Both the position numbers and the translations under genes were made by a program. This document shows, in pieces, positions 1-11,582 of a DNA stretch of 64,000 nucleotides. Source of the stretch: Parastagonospora avenae f. sp. tritici 18332-5 (Eukaryota > Ascomycota > Dothideomycetes > Pleosporales > Phaeosphaeriaceae); assembly GCA_022559985.1 (NCBI GenBank), contig JAFJTR010000087.1:1-64000 (forward strand). The letters run 5' to 3'. Numbering within the stretch: the stretch's first letter is position 1; each line of letters starts with the position of its first letter. The notes under the pieces are model-generated. The model did no database searches, was not told where the DNA came from, and saw only the letters and a list, made by a program, of their open reading frames with translations.

Positions 1-85
1 GGGGTTTTGGGTTGTTTTGTTTTTTGTTTTTTTTTTGTGGGGGTTGTGGGGGGGTTGTTTTTTTGTTTTGTTTTTTTTTTTTTTG

Positions 86-121
<36 letters not shown>
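1..121. repeat. G/T homopolymer-rich edge
   Basis: The first ~87 bases consist almost entirely of G and T, followed by an uninterrupted run of 34 G at 88-121. It does not match the usual TTAGGG fungal telomere repeat. It could be a real low-complexity tract, or poor consensus at a contig end. I cannot tell which from sequence alone. Confidence 0.8.
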
Positions 122-122
<1 letters not shown>

Positions 123-3100
123 AGAATGGGAGCTCTTTGGTGTAGAGGGGGGGAAAGAAGCGTGATGGGGAGGGTGGACTCTATATCCCAACCCAACCTG
201 TCCTTGGCTTTCGCCGTGGTATCGCACTGCTCTATAAGCTCGCTCGTCGAAGACAGGAATTGATATTTTGCTTCCCTGTACCGCGAACAGCGAACGGCGA
301 GTAGCGCACATGACTTTAGTCTGCATATCTCTTGAGCGAGAAGGACGAAGACATATGTTACGGAGAATAGGTTTTGAACACTGAACAGAAGGCTCATGGA
401 CAGCATGTATGTTGATAGTGGCTTCTTTTAGAGAACAGAACGGGGAGTGTTCCGTGTGGAGTGTAGAGAAAAGAGGAGAGGGGCAGAGAAAAAACTATGA
501 GTTTGTGTATCCCTGCTCAAGCCACTCTTTGCTTACACTATGGAAGTACATCGCCCCGCGTGCTCGCTCAAGTTATGAACTAGGATTGCATGTTTCTTAT
601 GGGAAACAGCACCCATGACTTGGGTCCGTGCTGTTTTTGGGGCGAAGAGGACAGCGACATATGTGCGGAAAGTGTTGTTTTTGGAGGAGAGCAGCGGGAG
701 TACATCTCTGTTTTAACCTTGATTTCTGGGCGGAAGGAGGAGAGGGACTCTTTTGTGTAGAGAGGAAAGAAGAGTGAGGGATGGGGTAGAGTAAGTTTAT
801 ATACCCTAATCTATTCCTGTCTTTCGTGGGCTCGCTACCCGGCTGATAAAGACATGAATTGAGACTGCACTTCGTTCAAAGCAAACAGCAGACAGCCGTT
901 ATTAGCTGTTTTTGCAAAGACGAAGATATACCTTCGCTGAATTGTTCTTTGGACAGGAGTCTCGTGGACAACATGGGACGTATCTTCTGAGCATTTGGAG
1001 ACAATGCGCACACAATTTAGTTCCAGGAGAGGAGAGAGGCGGGTGCCAAAGGATGGGGCTATATACCCCAATGCCTTTACTGTTCTCACATCTCTCAGCT
1101 CGCTCGACGAGCACATGAATTGATGGAGAGAGAGAAGAAGCAACCAGGGAGAGAGTGGGATTATATACCTATTCTAACGTGCTACGCTGACACGCGTTGT
1201 AGTTTGGAGTTACTGCGCGCTTGCGCAAAACATCGGCCTGCGCCAATTGGTCATTTTCGCCGGCACATATCTCGGCTGGCTGTATATTCTTGAGCCCGAG
1301 AGAGGATGACATGTGGGTGTTGCCACGCACTTTTTACAAACATCATAGGCTTTCGTCTTTGCTTTAGAGGAAATTGCGGAGGTCTTTTATGAGAAAAAGA
1401 GAAGAAGGGAGAAGGACGAGAGTGGCTTTATACTCCATTCCTACTCAGCATCTGATTTCGCTGCACTCTCCCCGGTCGACCCAGACATGGGCTTGGAATG
1501 TTGTGTTTTGTAGCAGCAGCCTCATGAAATTCAGTGGGCACACGAGAACATGCGCGCTTGTTGGGTAGGTTGTTGGACAGTTGGCGCGAAGACACATATT
1601 GAAACTGCTGATCTGTACTTTGGAAGATAGAGAGATGTTCTTTGGTTGGACACGGAAAGGGGGCACAGGAAGGAGAGGGAGAGTTTAATTACTCGATCCT
1701 TCTCCGGCATTTGATTTTGCTGTAGCCTTCCCGGTCGACTCAGACATGAAGATTTGTGATTGTGTAATTTAGAGCAGCAGCTATGTAGAAATCCGAGAAG
1801 ACTTTTGCTGGCTAGACGAGGAAATGCGTTTACGATGAATGAGCTTTTGGAAAAGAGAAGAACAGAAAACATAATTTTCGTCTTTTTCATCTTTTGGATA
1901 AAATGCCGGAGGCTTTTGAGTCGAGAAGAGGATTATATACCATATCGTCGATGATTAAATCCCGAGGTATTTCTCCCGCGCGATGAAGGGATTAGCCTGC
2001 GTTTTCAGCCACGCTCATTTATGAGGCCGATCAAGATTGTTTTGCAGCGCAGGCCTCGAACATGTGTCGGACCTAGTTTCATTTTAAGAAAAAAGGAAGC
2101 GCAGAAACATCAGCTGCTGTGCTGTCGTTTTGGAGAAAAGAAAGGGGCTCTTGAGTATGAGAAGAGGAGAGAAGCGAAGATGGTAGGTTATTTACACCAT
2201 ACTCGACGATCAGACATCTCTCTCTATCTTCTCCGCGGATACATTAGTCTCTTCTTGCAACTTTTTCCAGGTACCCTCAACAAGAGGCCTGGCTCAGTGT
2301 TTTGCAGCACAGGATACGGAAACATGTACCGGAAAACAAGCTTTTTTGGACAAAGGCAGGGCAGGAAACATCCTCTTTTCCATGTTGGCTTTTGGACAAT
2401 AGTAATGGAGCTTTTGATCATGGGAGGAGGGAATAGATGAGAGCGAAGAGGGCGGGATTTTATGGTCTATCCGGCCCCTATTTTTTCTGCTCCCGCCAAG
2501 GCCTAGAATTTCCATATGCTCAGCAAAGATATCGCATAGTACAGTGCGGCTTTTCAGCACATCTCACATGGACCTTGACTGCGTCTTTTCCGGCCAGAGA
2601 TGAGCACATGCGGTTGTTGACGATGATATCTTAGTCAAAGGTGGAGCAGAAGACATGTGTCGGATGTGGGAGCACAGGGCAGACATGAAAGAGGTAGAAG
2701 GTTGTTGTATTAAGAGAGCTGTAAAGAGCGATTCTATACACAACGAGATAAGTAAGCAGGTGACTAACAGAGCCACGTGAGGTGCAGTTCACAGTGTACC
2801 GTGTGAACTAAGGTGCTAGGCTGACAACATGCTAGATGGTTTTGGAGAAAAGAAGCGCGGTTTTTGGTTATAGGAGGAATGGAGAGAAGAGAGGATGTGG
2901 TGGTTTATATGTATTGTGGTCCGCCATAACACATCTCTCCTCCCAATTGACGCGGGATGAGCTTAGCACAGCGCGAGTGCGTAATTGCGCAACGTAGAAA
3001 TCGACTGCGTCTTTTCCCAGCCGAAGAAGAGACCATGTGAGCGCTAGGTGCTGCATTCCAGACAAAAGAAGCGCAGAAGACATGGATTGTTTCCTGTCGT

Positions 3101-4760
3101 CTTTTCTGGGAGAAGAATGAAAATCTTTTGGTTGGAGATTAACAGAAGAAGAGGCGGACGAGCCCAGATTTATACCCATTCATGAACGCTACTTCTGCTC
3201 CTGTTGATACGGCAAAGGTGAGGCTGAACCAAGTAACGGTCATTGCAACGAGTTGAGGTAGATGATTGATAGATTTTGAGGAGGTGGGCTGCAGCTCGCG
3301 TACGAACTGAATCCCACCCCACGGCACGGGCCACACACATGGTCACGTGCTCATCACGTACGTACGGTGGCTCGCAACTAAGAGCAACCAACAGCTGTCT
3401 TCTAGTCTTCTCTCTCGCTCGACGAGGACATGTACTTGCGAAGTACACTTTTCAGCAAAAGCTCACACAGAAGTCAGCTGCGTCTTTCTCGGGCCCGAGA
3501 AAACGACAGCATGGACCACGGGGACCGTGGGTTTTGGGCAAGTGCCGCACACTCACACATGAGCGGTCTTCGGATTGCTTTTGAAGAAATTGCCAGGGGT
3601 TTCGAAGTGTAGAAAAAAGAGAAGGAAGGCAGATGAGGGCGATTTTTTATGCAGTCCCTCAACCCCGTATACCCTCTTGCTTGTCTTACTCGCTCGAAAA
3701 AGACATGCGATAGCGATGCTGTAGTTTGTAGCAGAACTCTGCCGCGTTTTCCGGTCAGATACGAACACATAGACTATGCCGCCCAATTTTGATGAAGTGG
3801 CGACGTAGAAGACATCAGATCTTTTTTCCTTAGCTTTTGGAGGAACGGGTAGAGACTGTTGATGACAGAGACGAGAGAGGCAAGGAGAAGAAGACGGATT
3901 TCTATATACGATGATGTCACTGTGATATAGTCTCCCCGCGCATAATTAGAACATGGGTCCGTACTGTGCGAGTTTTAGTAAAGTCTCACATAGAACGCGG
4001 ATGCGTAGCTTTTGACTAAGCAGACAGAAACGTAAGGTTATTTGAATTTTCTTTTGGACACAACGCAGCGCAGATTCCATCTAAGGGTCGTAGATACATT
4101 TTTGAAAAGACGTAAAGCATTCGAGTATAGTGTAGAGAAAAGAGGTCAGGAGGGTAATCAGAAGGTTTATGTAACCCACACATCACCTGCTCGCTCTGTT
4201 CCCCGATAGCCTCCTATGGCCTGACCCATGTGCGCACGGCGAAGATATAAGCTCTTGGTTCGTATTTGTTGTTTTTTTGGAAAGAATCTCATGTAGCGAT
4301 GTAACGATGTCTTTCTGGCTCAAGAGATCGAAGCATACAATTGTTCTAGTCTTGATTCGTTTTCTGAGGAGAGAAGGACAGGCCGGACAACATGAACGGT
4401 ATTCTCTTCCATTTTTGGGGAAAGAAAAATATTGTGAGGTATAGAGAGGAGAGGTCAGGAGAAGAAACTGGTTCGATATACTCGAGTCCGACCCAAGAAT
4501 TCTGCTCTCGTCGGTGTATAGTATGTCCTCCCAGCAAAGTCTCACAGGGCAAGAGAATTAGTATCTTTCAGCTCAGCAGACGAACACATGTGCTTGCCAT
4601 TTGTCTTTTTTTCTGAGCAAAAGCCAGGCCAGAAGACATTGGTCCGTGCTGTTTTGCTTTTGAAAAAAAGGATAATGTTAGTAGCACTTCGTCTGCAGCG
4701 CGATAGTTGCAGTAAGTGGGTGTACAATATTGTACGGTGGGATTGATCAAGTTACGACTG
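122..4760. repeat. Degenerate ~260-bp tandem array
   Basis: The same blocks recur in the same order. Each unit has a TATATACC-like box (near 184, 509, 803, 1060, 1428, 1690, 1932, 2190, 2460, 2907, 3168, 3650, 3900, 4165 and 4470). About 30-60 bases on comes a CTCGCTCGACGA-type block ending in ACATGAATTG (clearest at 236, 828, 1096, 3412 and 3688). Then comes a purine-rich stretch of the type CTTTTGGAGAAAAGAAGAG with GCAGAAGACATG. Most spacings are 240-305 bases. Units are strongly diverged and no open frame is conserved between them, so I read this as noncoding satellite-like DNA. The periodicity fades to the right. Confidence 0.6.
2661..2825 (-). repeat. Left arm of 165-bp inverted repeat
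   Basis: The reverse complement of this block matches 7306-7470 at 149 of 165 positions without gaps (counted by eye). It contains an internal hairpin (AGTTCAC...GTGAACT) and a TATA-like element. Composition resembles a fungal LTR: TGTTAGTCA-like start, TATA box, then a CAATAC block. It may therefore be a solo LTR or one end of a larger element. It lies inside the ~260-bp array. Confidence 0.75.
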
Positions 4761-7305
4761 TATATTGTTGCAGATTGATGATGTTCTATCTATCGTTTCA
4801 TATACAATTCTGCTGCGCACAGGCCTGCAGGCCTGTGCATCAGCAGCTCACGTGATAATGAGGATTGCTATGTACGGACAATGCATCTTTTTTTTGGTGA
4901 CCGACATGTTTTTTTTGGCTAAACAGCAGCTTACAAAACATCTTGCAATTTCATATTAGCCTAGCATAGTTTCCGATCATTTACAAAAGCAATTAAGATT
5001 GTTGGATACGGCGATCTGACGAACCACGTCTACTATTTACGCGCCTAATGCCCGTGCCTTTTTACACATGCGACGTGCTGATAGGGCGTTTCTGTACAAC
5101 ATGATATGTCTTTTCGTCATCCCACTTTGAGCAAACTCACGCAGCCAAATCATCCTTGTCGCCAGGCCCGTGAATGAGGACGAGCCATGACTTTACCTCA
5201 GCAGATTTGTATTGGCAGAGGCAGAAAACCAGAATATGGCAATGTTTTTGGAGGGTTTCAATCATGAGTGCTTTCAGCACACCTTTTTACAGTATATCAA
5301 CATAGAGCCATGTTTCTATTTGGAAGAGATGTTTTTCTCAGAAGGAGGCACATTTGTGTTCGCTCAACCGGTTTTATGGTGGGAGGAAGAGGCATGGCTC
5401 ACGATATCGTTGTTTTGGAACATGTCTTGGATCGTGGATTTGAGACTAAGACGTGCAACACTCGTCGCCTTTTCCAATTGAAGAGTGCAGAAAAGACATG
5501 GAGAATCTGTAGTAGAGACTTTGAGATTTTTTTGGGACGCGATAGAAGCAAAAATATGAAAACATCGAGAGTGTGCAGTGGTGTTTAAACAGTAATTCTG
5601 TCGGATCACAGTATCGTCAATATCTCAGCTATGCCATCAGACGCACTGATCGCGGCGCCTGAGCAGCGCTCAGACCAGAACCCCTGAGCCAATATCTTTT
5701 GTAGTTCTCCTCCTTCGTGCACAACCTGATACAAGTCAACTACCGAACAGAATGCATTTCTAGTTATCGTTATATCTTTTCCGCACTAGTGCAAAGCACC
5801 ACCAACAAATTCGCAATTTGCGTTGTTCTTTTAAAATATCCTGTATGCTGGTTCGAGGCTTAGCCATGAACCTCTTCTCTCAGGTGTTTCTTGGTTCGAA
5901 AAATTGTAGAGAAGGCACCAGCAAACCAAGACCCATGTTTGGTGGACTTTGGGGTATTTAGACATGGAGTACCCCTGGTTTGCTTTGCAATGTAGCAAAA
6001 GAACACACATGGGGCAGTCCCGTAATTTCTGAAAGTGTACAGGCGTATGAACCGAGGTCGCAGACATGTCCAGATCTGTTTCTCGTCTCCAATTTTTTTT
6101 GGGAAGGGTGGCAGAAAATACATATGGATGGTGGGTACCGCTCGTTTTGGAACACCCGTGGAGTGTAGGCTGAAGGTCCGGAATCTGGAAGTATGAACAT
6201 GCTTTACAGAATGCTGAAAAATACATGGCAAATCTTGCCGTTCTTTTTGAAGATATTCGTGACGCAAGTTAATGAGCCGGCACGCACTCCAGTTGGGATA
6301 TTTTCGAAGTAAGCAGAAGAAGACACCATGCCACCAGGGCATGGACTTTGTGATTCATCTGAGTTGTACAATTGAAGCTCAGGCTTCGATTCTTTACAAA
6401 AGCCATTTTCGAAGATCTGGGAAAAGACTGTTGGGGAGAGATGTCATGGCTACTCCATGACACATCTTGTGGAAGAGGTGCACAAAGGCAGGAAAATTAG
6501 AGGAGCAATCTCATCTTGGACGATTGATGCTCTACATTTGGTTCTGCAGAAGACTTCTGAACAAAGATCATAGCCGATTCTGAGCTTTCTCTTTGGAAAA
6601 ACAGCAGAAGAACAGTCATACCTTAGAGGAGTTAGGCATTTTGGTAAGAACACGCTCTCCCTTTGAGACAGAGAAGAGAATAAGGCAGTCGGAAGATACT
6701 ATATATACGCCTCTCACGCCTGGGCTGGCTGAATATTTCTTTGGTGCATCGACTTTTCTGGAACGCACGGCAGGATGAGGATGTTGGAGGGTCTTTTCGA
6801 AAAAAGAAGAGCAGAAGAGAGACATCTTGTGAGATCTAAAGGGTTCTTGATGATGTTGATGATTTACGTGATTGATTGTGTCTCCTTCGTCTGATCTATG
6901 AACAGGTGGTTTTATCCCCCGCCCTTGTGCGACCAGCTGCACAGTCCATTCCATGCATTGCTATTCTAGCCGAGCCTGTGTTACAGCCCAGCCTCGGTCA
7001 TATCTGACACATCTGTAGGTAGCAAGAGGCTTCGGAAGACCCATTATTTTCGATGTATGCAGATGTTCTCAGAGATATGAAAACGGAGAAGAGCGTGAAG
7101 CTGTCAAGGCTATGTGTACCTGTAACGCCTGGTGCAACTTGGCATCGTGCGATGGGTGTTGTTCTGATTATGGAAAAGTTGAGAGTGTCATTTACAAAAA
7201 AATGGAAGGAGAGACATGATCTGTGACCTTTTCAATGTGAGTTGAAGGATACGAATAGAGAAATGTGGGATTGTATACGAGCGTCCCAGCTTATCAAAGT
7301 AATAT
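4761..7305. other. Gene-free stretch right of the array
   Basis: Only short unrelated open frames occur. Sequence style is like the array (pieces such as GGCAGAAAAC, TTTTTGGAAAAACAGCAGAAGA, and TATATATAC near 6700), suggesting further diverged units. I see no gene, RNA or clean repeat boundary. Confidence 0.5.
4810..4846. repeat. Near-perfect palindrome
   Basis: Positions 4817-4838 form a perfect 22-base palindrome centred on CTGCAG. The outer arms CTGCTG (4810-4815) and CAGCAG (4841-4846) extend the dyad, with only the three bases 4816 and 4839-4840 unpaired. It has the potential to form a cruciform or to be a dimer binding site. There is no adjacent gene to assign it to. Confidence 0.8.
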
Positions 7306-7470
7306 GTCAGCCTCGCACCTTAGTTCACATGGTACACTGTGAACTGCACCTCACGTGACTCTGTTAGTCACCTGCTTACTCATCTAGTTGTGTATATAAT
7401 CGCTCTTTATAGCTTTCTCAATACAAAAACCTTCTTCCTCCTTCATATCTACACTGTGCTCCCACATCCA
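7306..7470 (+). repeat. Right arm of 165-bp inverted repeat
   Basis: This is the partner of 2661-2825 in opposite orientation, about 90 percent identical by direct count. The two arms enclose 4.5 kb of array-like DNA. The arm carries GTGTATATAATC followed by CTCAATACAAAAACC, resembling an LTR promoter region. Confidence 0.75.
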
Positions 7471-7874
7471 ACATAATACCATAGAAGCCCTCATCTCAAA
7501 TTCGTTGAGACTGATTTTCCGAGTGAGACGCGACGCACACATCGTACTTGATTCAGGCAAAGTTCTACACCTGGAAATTGTGTGGTTCGGAGTATTGGTT
7601 GGGGTGAGCATTTTTGGCGCGTGCTTAGAAAGATTGGAAATCTGGAGCGCAAACGTGCTGCGCATAGACCACTGTAGGTGAGCTGTTAAGAGCATCCTTG
7701 CCGAGTTAATTGGAGGTGCCGAATTTATTGCTCTGGAGAACGAGTGTAATTATATTAAGCTCCTTCAAAACTATGCTATTACCTCCTCCAACGTCGTCGC
7801 ATCACACTACTCCTAGTATCCTTCTCATCCCTCTCCACTGCTGAGCCCCCTTCAATCGTCATCCACATAGTCCT
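7471..7874. other. Intergenic, 3' flank of the UVI-1-like gene
   Basis: No gene seen. The stretch after about 7700 is probably the 3' UTR and terminator region of the minus-strand gene that ends at 7875. Confidence 0.5.
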
Positions 7875-8655
7875 CTAAGCCGCAGCAGTGACTTCGCGGG
7901 GCGCGAACCTGAGGGAGCGCTTCAGGTTGGCAATGCCCTGGTACCTGTTGATAGCAAGGTCCAGGGTGTTGCCGAGCGCGCTTGCCTGGCCCTGGAGGTC
8001 CTTCGCCCTGGACTCTACGGTGTCGATGAGCGCAAAGGCAATGGTCTTCACAAATGTTAGCAGCTGATGCCCACACAGAAACTGTCAAATGATGACTTAC
8101 ATCGACGACATTCTCAATCTGACGGAGCACAGCAGCGATGGGCTGGCCGATGAACGGGACAGTCTCGAAGAGGCCGGCCTTGCCGATGAGGATGTTGAGG
8201 AGGGCCTGGTGGACGCGCACGAATTCGCGGAAAGCATCGAAGATGGCGTCGGCGGGAGCGCCGGCAGGGACGGGTGCCATGCCTTGCATCTGGCTAATGT
8301 AGGTGGTGGCGGAAGACACGATATCGGTGAATCCTACAATGCTACGCAAGGAAAGGTGTTAGCATCAACTCGGAGAATAAGAGAAGTCGATTCTGGGTAC
8401 CTACATCTGGGGGAATGGACCCTGGCCTAGCGCGGAAGTTAGTTTGCAGTCTCTTGCTAATTGAGCTGGTGTGTACATACCAATGAGGATCAAAGGACCA
8501 TTGATCAGGTTGATGCTCTGTGCAGGAGCCTGGAGAGCCTGACTCTTCTGCGTGATCGTCTGGATGTTCTTGACGACATCAGCGGGAGATGCCTGAGCAG
8601 CAATGGGAGCGGCAAGAGCCAGAGCCGAGACGATGAGGTTGCGGAAAGAGACCAT
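7875..8655 (-). CDS. UVI-1-like small secreted protein
   Basis: Four exons read leftwards: 8655-8481, 8426-8405, 8341-8101, 8045-7875, separated by GT-AG introns of 54, 63 and 55 nt; the product is 202 residues. One exon is only 22 nt. The start (MVSFRNLIVSALALAAPIAA) is a classic signal peptide with cleavage likely after AQA. The remainder is helical, alanine-rich and cysteine-poor, with a conserved-looking PVPAGAPADAIFDAFREF stretch. I recognise the pattern as the fungal family annotated UVI-1 (near-UV-induced protein of Bipolaris). That name is from memory, and the biochemical function is unknown. It is probably secreted or wall-associated. A TATA box sits about 100 bp upstream of the ATG, consistent with a strongly inducible promoter. 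Confidence 0.85.
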
Positions 8656-8755
8656 GTTGAATGTTACTGGTGAAGTTTAGAGCTGTGATGGGAAGTGAGA
8701 TGGTGGTGAAGAGATGTGAGGATGATGATTCTGAACAGTCGATGAGATGGCGAGC

Positions 8756-8761
8756 TTTATA
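8756..8761 (-). promoter_or_regulatory. TATA box of the UVI-1-like gene
   Basis: TATAAA on the minus strand, about 100 bases upstream of the ATG at 8655, in the context CATATAAAGC. Confidence 0.6.
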
Positions 8762-10436
8762 TGTGCACTCCCGTGGCGATACCATGGCGATACTCTTCGG
8801 TGATCTTCGTCTCCGTCGAAGAGAAAGTGTCTCAAAAGTGAGCCTCTACTGCCGATATTCCGCTTGCAGCCAGTTTTCGGTGATCGATATATGTCGATGC
8901 TGTCATTCTAACTACAATCAGAAATCCTCCATCTTTTCTGGTAACGTGGCGAGTGACAAGCGTACAGTAGCAATTGCCTGAGGTCCACTTGAGATGCTGC
9001 AAGCCTCAGGACACGACTTAACCTCGCCGACATTCAGAGCCAAGACATACATAGGCCATATCTAGTACCAGCGAGTGGATCACAAATCGCAGATCTATGT
9101 ACCGTGAGGTTGGAACCTGATAGTATGTCAAAATCGCATGTCCACAGTCCGTGCCTACCGCTCCGTCTTCGTGTCTTGATAGCCTGCGTCGTTCACTGAA
9201 GGTCTGCTCAAGTTTGGGCATGGCGAGTGCTAGTTCAATCAGCCACCGGATTACAGCCATGTTTGAGATGAGCCGTGTCTCCAATGTGCGGGCGACTGGC
9301 TTCCAAGCGGAGGTCTGAGTCTCCGCGCATTCGCCCAAACTACATTGGAAAACATGCATACGTCAATCGACATAAGTGTTTGCGCGGTGATCATACGCTT
9401 GGACGAGCCCTGATATTGGGATCTCTTGACCATCCTGTTCAACATCTGTGCGGAGGTTGTTCATTGGTTGACGATCTCGCCGTTCATCAAAGGGGACTTC
9501 AAAGGGTCGGACCGGAAGCGGCATACTAGCACTGCCACTGGCACTAGAGTCAACACCCTTTGTGGTGGTTGGCCACTAGTTACCCACGATGCAATGGATC
9601 GAGCTTCCTGACGACTCGTGTCAATGCAGTGTCGATCTTGAGCTGCAGCGCCCGGAGTGCATTCCCTTTGCGGCATGTCGCTCGCTCACAGGTCACCTAT
9701 GCAGCTGAACATATTGTTCGCTAGGACGACACGCATGCTGAGATCGATCGTCATTGTTTTCATTTTTTGAGCAGGGTCATGAATCTGTGCATGAATAAGG
9801 TTTGACAGCGAGACGAGCCGCTAGCGCTAAGGCCGCATTGACGCCTGTGCAAAGCGTACCTAATTCAATACCATCAACATTAGATACAGACACAAAGTTT
9901 TGTCTTTTTGGTCGGTTCTTCGCTTAGGAAAACCTGACTGTACATCCTAATGAATCTCAGCTCAGCTAGCAACTACCCAAGGCTATGGCGTATTTTTATG
10001 TGAAGTGTGATGGAACATGAGGTTCGTGGGCTAGGAGCCGGATAGTCCACAAAAACCACGCTCAACCTGCATGCGGCTCAGCAGATTGTTCAAGTTTCGG
10101 ACCAGAGCTTGCGTTGCCGCTCGGAGGATTTCCTTCCCGAGTTCGCAACAAGCGATGACCCTTTGTATAATCCCATCACGATTACTAATACTGAATGCGT
10201 CGCGGTGTTAAAAAGGCGTGGGTTATGTGAAGTTGGTGATGTGGATTGGACGCGCAGCTTCCCTAGGAGTTGGCTTATGATTGAAAAAAAAACGGCACAG
10301 GTGAGATTCTGTCTAATGTAGACCACAAAGATATTCTAACGGTCCAATCGTGCTCAGCAACGACTCCGTATCGTGTAGTGGCAAGGCTATGGCATGATTA
10401 GAGCCAGTCAGCTCAAGTAAGCTATCATGTCACATA
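8762..10436. other. Gene-poor stretch with possible coding relic
   Basis: There is no intact gene. The minus strand from about 9680 to 9018 has fragments that look once-coding in changing frames (for example ISNMAVIRWLIELALAMPKL). Their place beside a dead terpene cluster would suit a lost cluster regulator, but I cannot identify them. The plus strand 10109-10318 has a 70-codon open frame without a recognisable domain. Confidence 0.35.
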
Positions 10437-11370
10437 CCTCCAGGCTTGATTACCGGTGCACATATATCTGCATCCCGTTACCAACTTCTTCAAAACCTCC
10501 ACGACATCAGGGCGATTTTGATAGGCATGATAGAGCCTCGCGGTACAGATCTTGTACTCTGCCGAGCAGCGTGCAAGCAGATCTAGTGCTCGCTCCAGCG
10601 CTCCTCGGAGGCTGCCAGTCTCGGCGTATAGCACGAACAAGATGTTCGAGGACGATGCGCCCGCGACCTGAAACACTTGTCAGCACTGTGCAGACAAGTA
10701 TACCGACTGTACATGTGGATCTCACCAACTCCTTCTGCACATAGAGCAGATCGTCCATACTGGGGATTTATTAGCATTCGATCCACTTGGCCATCACGAG
10801 GATCTGACGACTGACATCGAGGTCACACCATTGCCAGCCTCGTATACATCATCCAGTAGTTTGAAATCCTGCACTTCTGCAGGCAACTGTACTTCGCATG
10901 TGTAACTGCAAATTATCAGCGGCCGGTGCTTTGACAGTGGCAGATCTTCAGTTGTTAGACCTACAGCAATGCCGCAGTGGTAACCTTCACAGCACTTGTA
11001 GCCATCCTTAAACGCCAATACTCTTCGAGAGTTGGCAAAGACTGATCAACACGTAGACCTTGCTCGTATCCGACCATTTCCAGATAGATGCGAATCTCTT
11101 TGGCAAGATTGTGCCGTTCGTCTATACATCTCCATAATCCAGCTAACGTTCTGCTCGGCGTCTCGAAGATTTTGCTTACGCAGTATCATGTCCACACAAA
11201 GTCTTTGCCAGACATCTCGAGATGTCTCTAAGATGGGCCGAAAGGATTTGTTGACTATCCTGTGTGGTGATAGACCTAACAGCTCACGTACGAAATGTAT
11301 GATATCGTCAGATACGTCGTGTATTGGGGGATCAGTTGCCTGGCTAATCAGGAGTGGCCAGGTGGCTTAA
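10437..11370 (-). pseudogene. Terpene synthase pseudogene (fungal class I)
   Basis: Minus-strand pieces line up in order with a fungal sesquiterpene-type synthase. A VWQRL helix region lies near 11220. LPTLEEYWRLRMATSAVK at about 11045-10975 is the family's (S/T)xEEYxxxRxxTSA motif. A recognisable intron is followed by YTCEVQLPAEVQ. MDDLLYVQKE near 10758 stands where the metal-binding NDxxSxxKE motif belongs, and has lost the Asn and Ser. The C-terminal GCRYMCTGNQAW lies at about 10475-10440. At least one frameshift occurs near 11090, in-frame stops are present, and the 5' end with the aspartate-rich motif is missing or unrecognisable. An intact homologue would cyclise farnesyl or a related diphosphate. 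Neighbouring P450 relics fit a former terpenoid cluster. Confidence 0.7.
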
Positions 11371-11582
11371 GCGAGACCTGGCGACTGCTGATTAGCTACC
11401 GTACTGCCCGGTGCAACGCCCGGTCTCCAACATCAAAACAGCAGGTCAACTGAAGGCTATTAAGCCATGTACGATAGCTATAATCATGAGATTTTTTAGA
11501 GTCAAATTCTATACGCCTTGATTGATATGCGTGGCTATAGAAATCGCACTGGAGTCCAAATCGTGCGCCCGCCGCGCGAGGT

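Noticed and set aside
1..121. Telomere
   Set aside because: There are no TTAGGG/CCCTAA repeats, only G and T homopolymers.
2661..7470. CRISPR-like or integron-like array
   Set aside because: Repeats are long, diverged and in eukaryotic DNA; there is no uniform short repeat with spacers.
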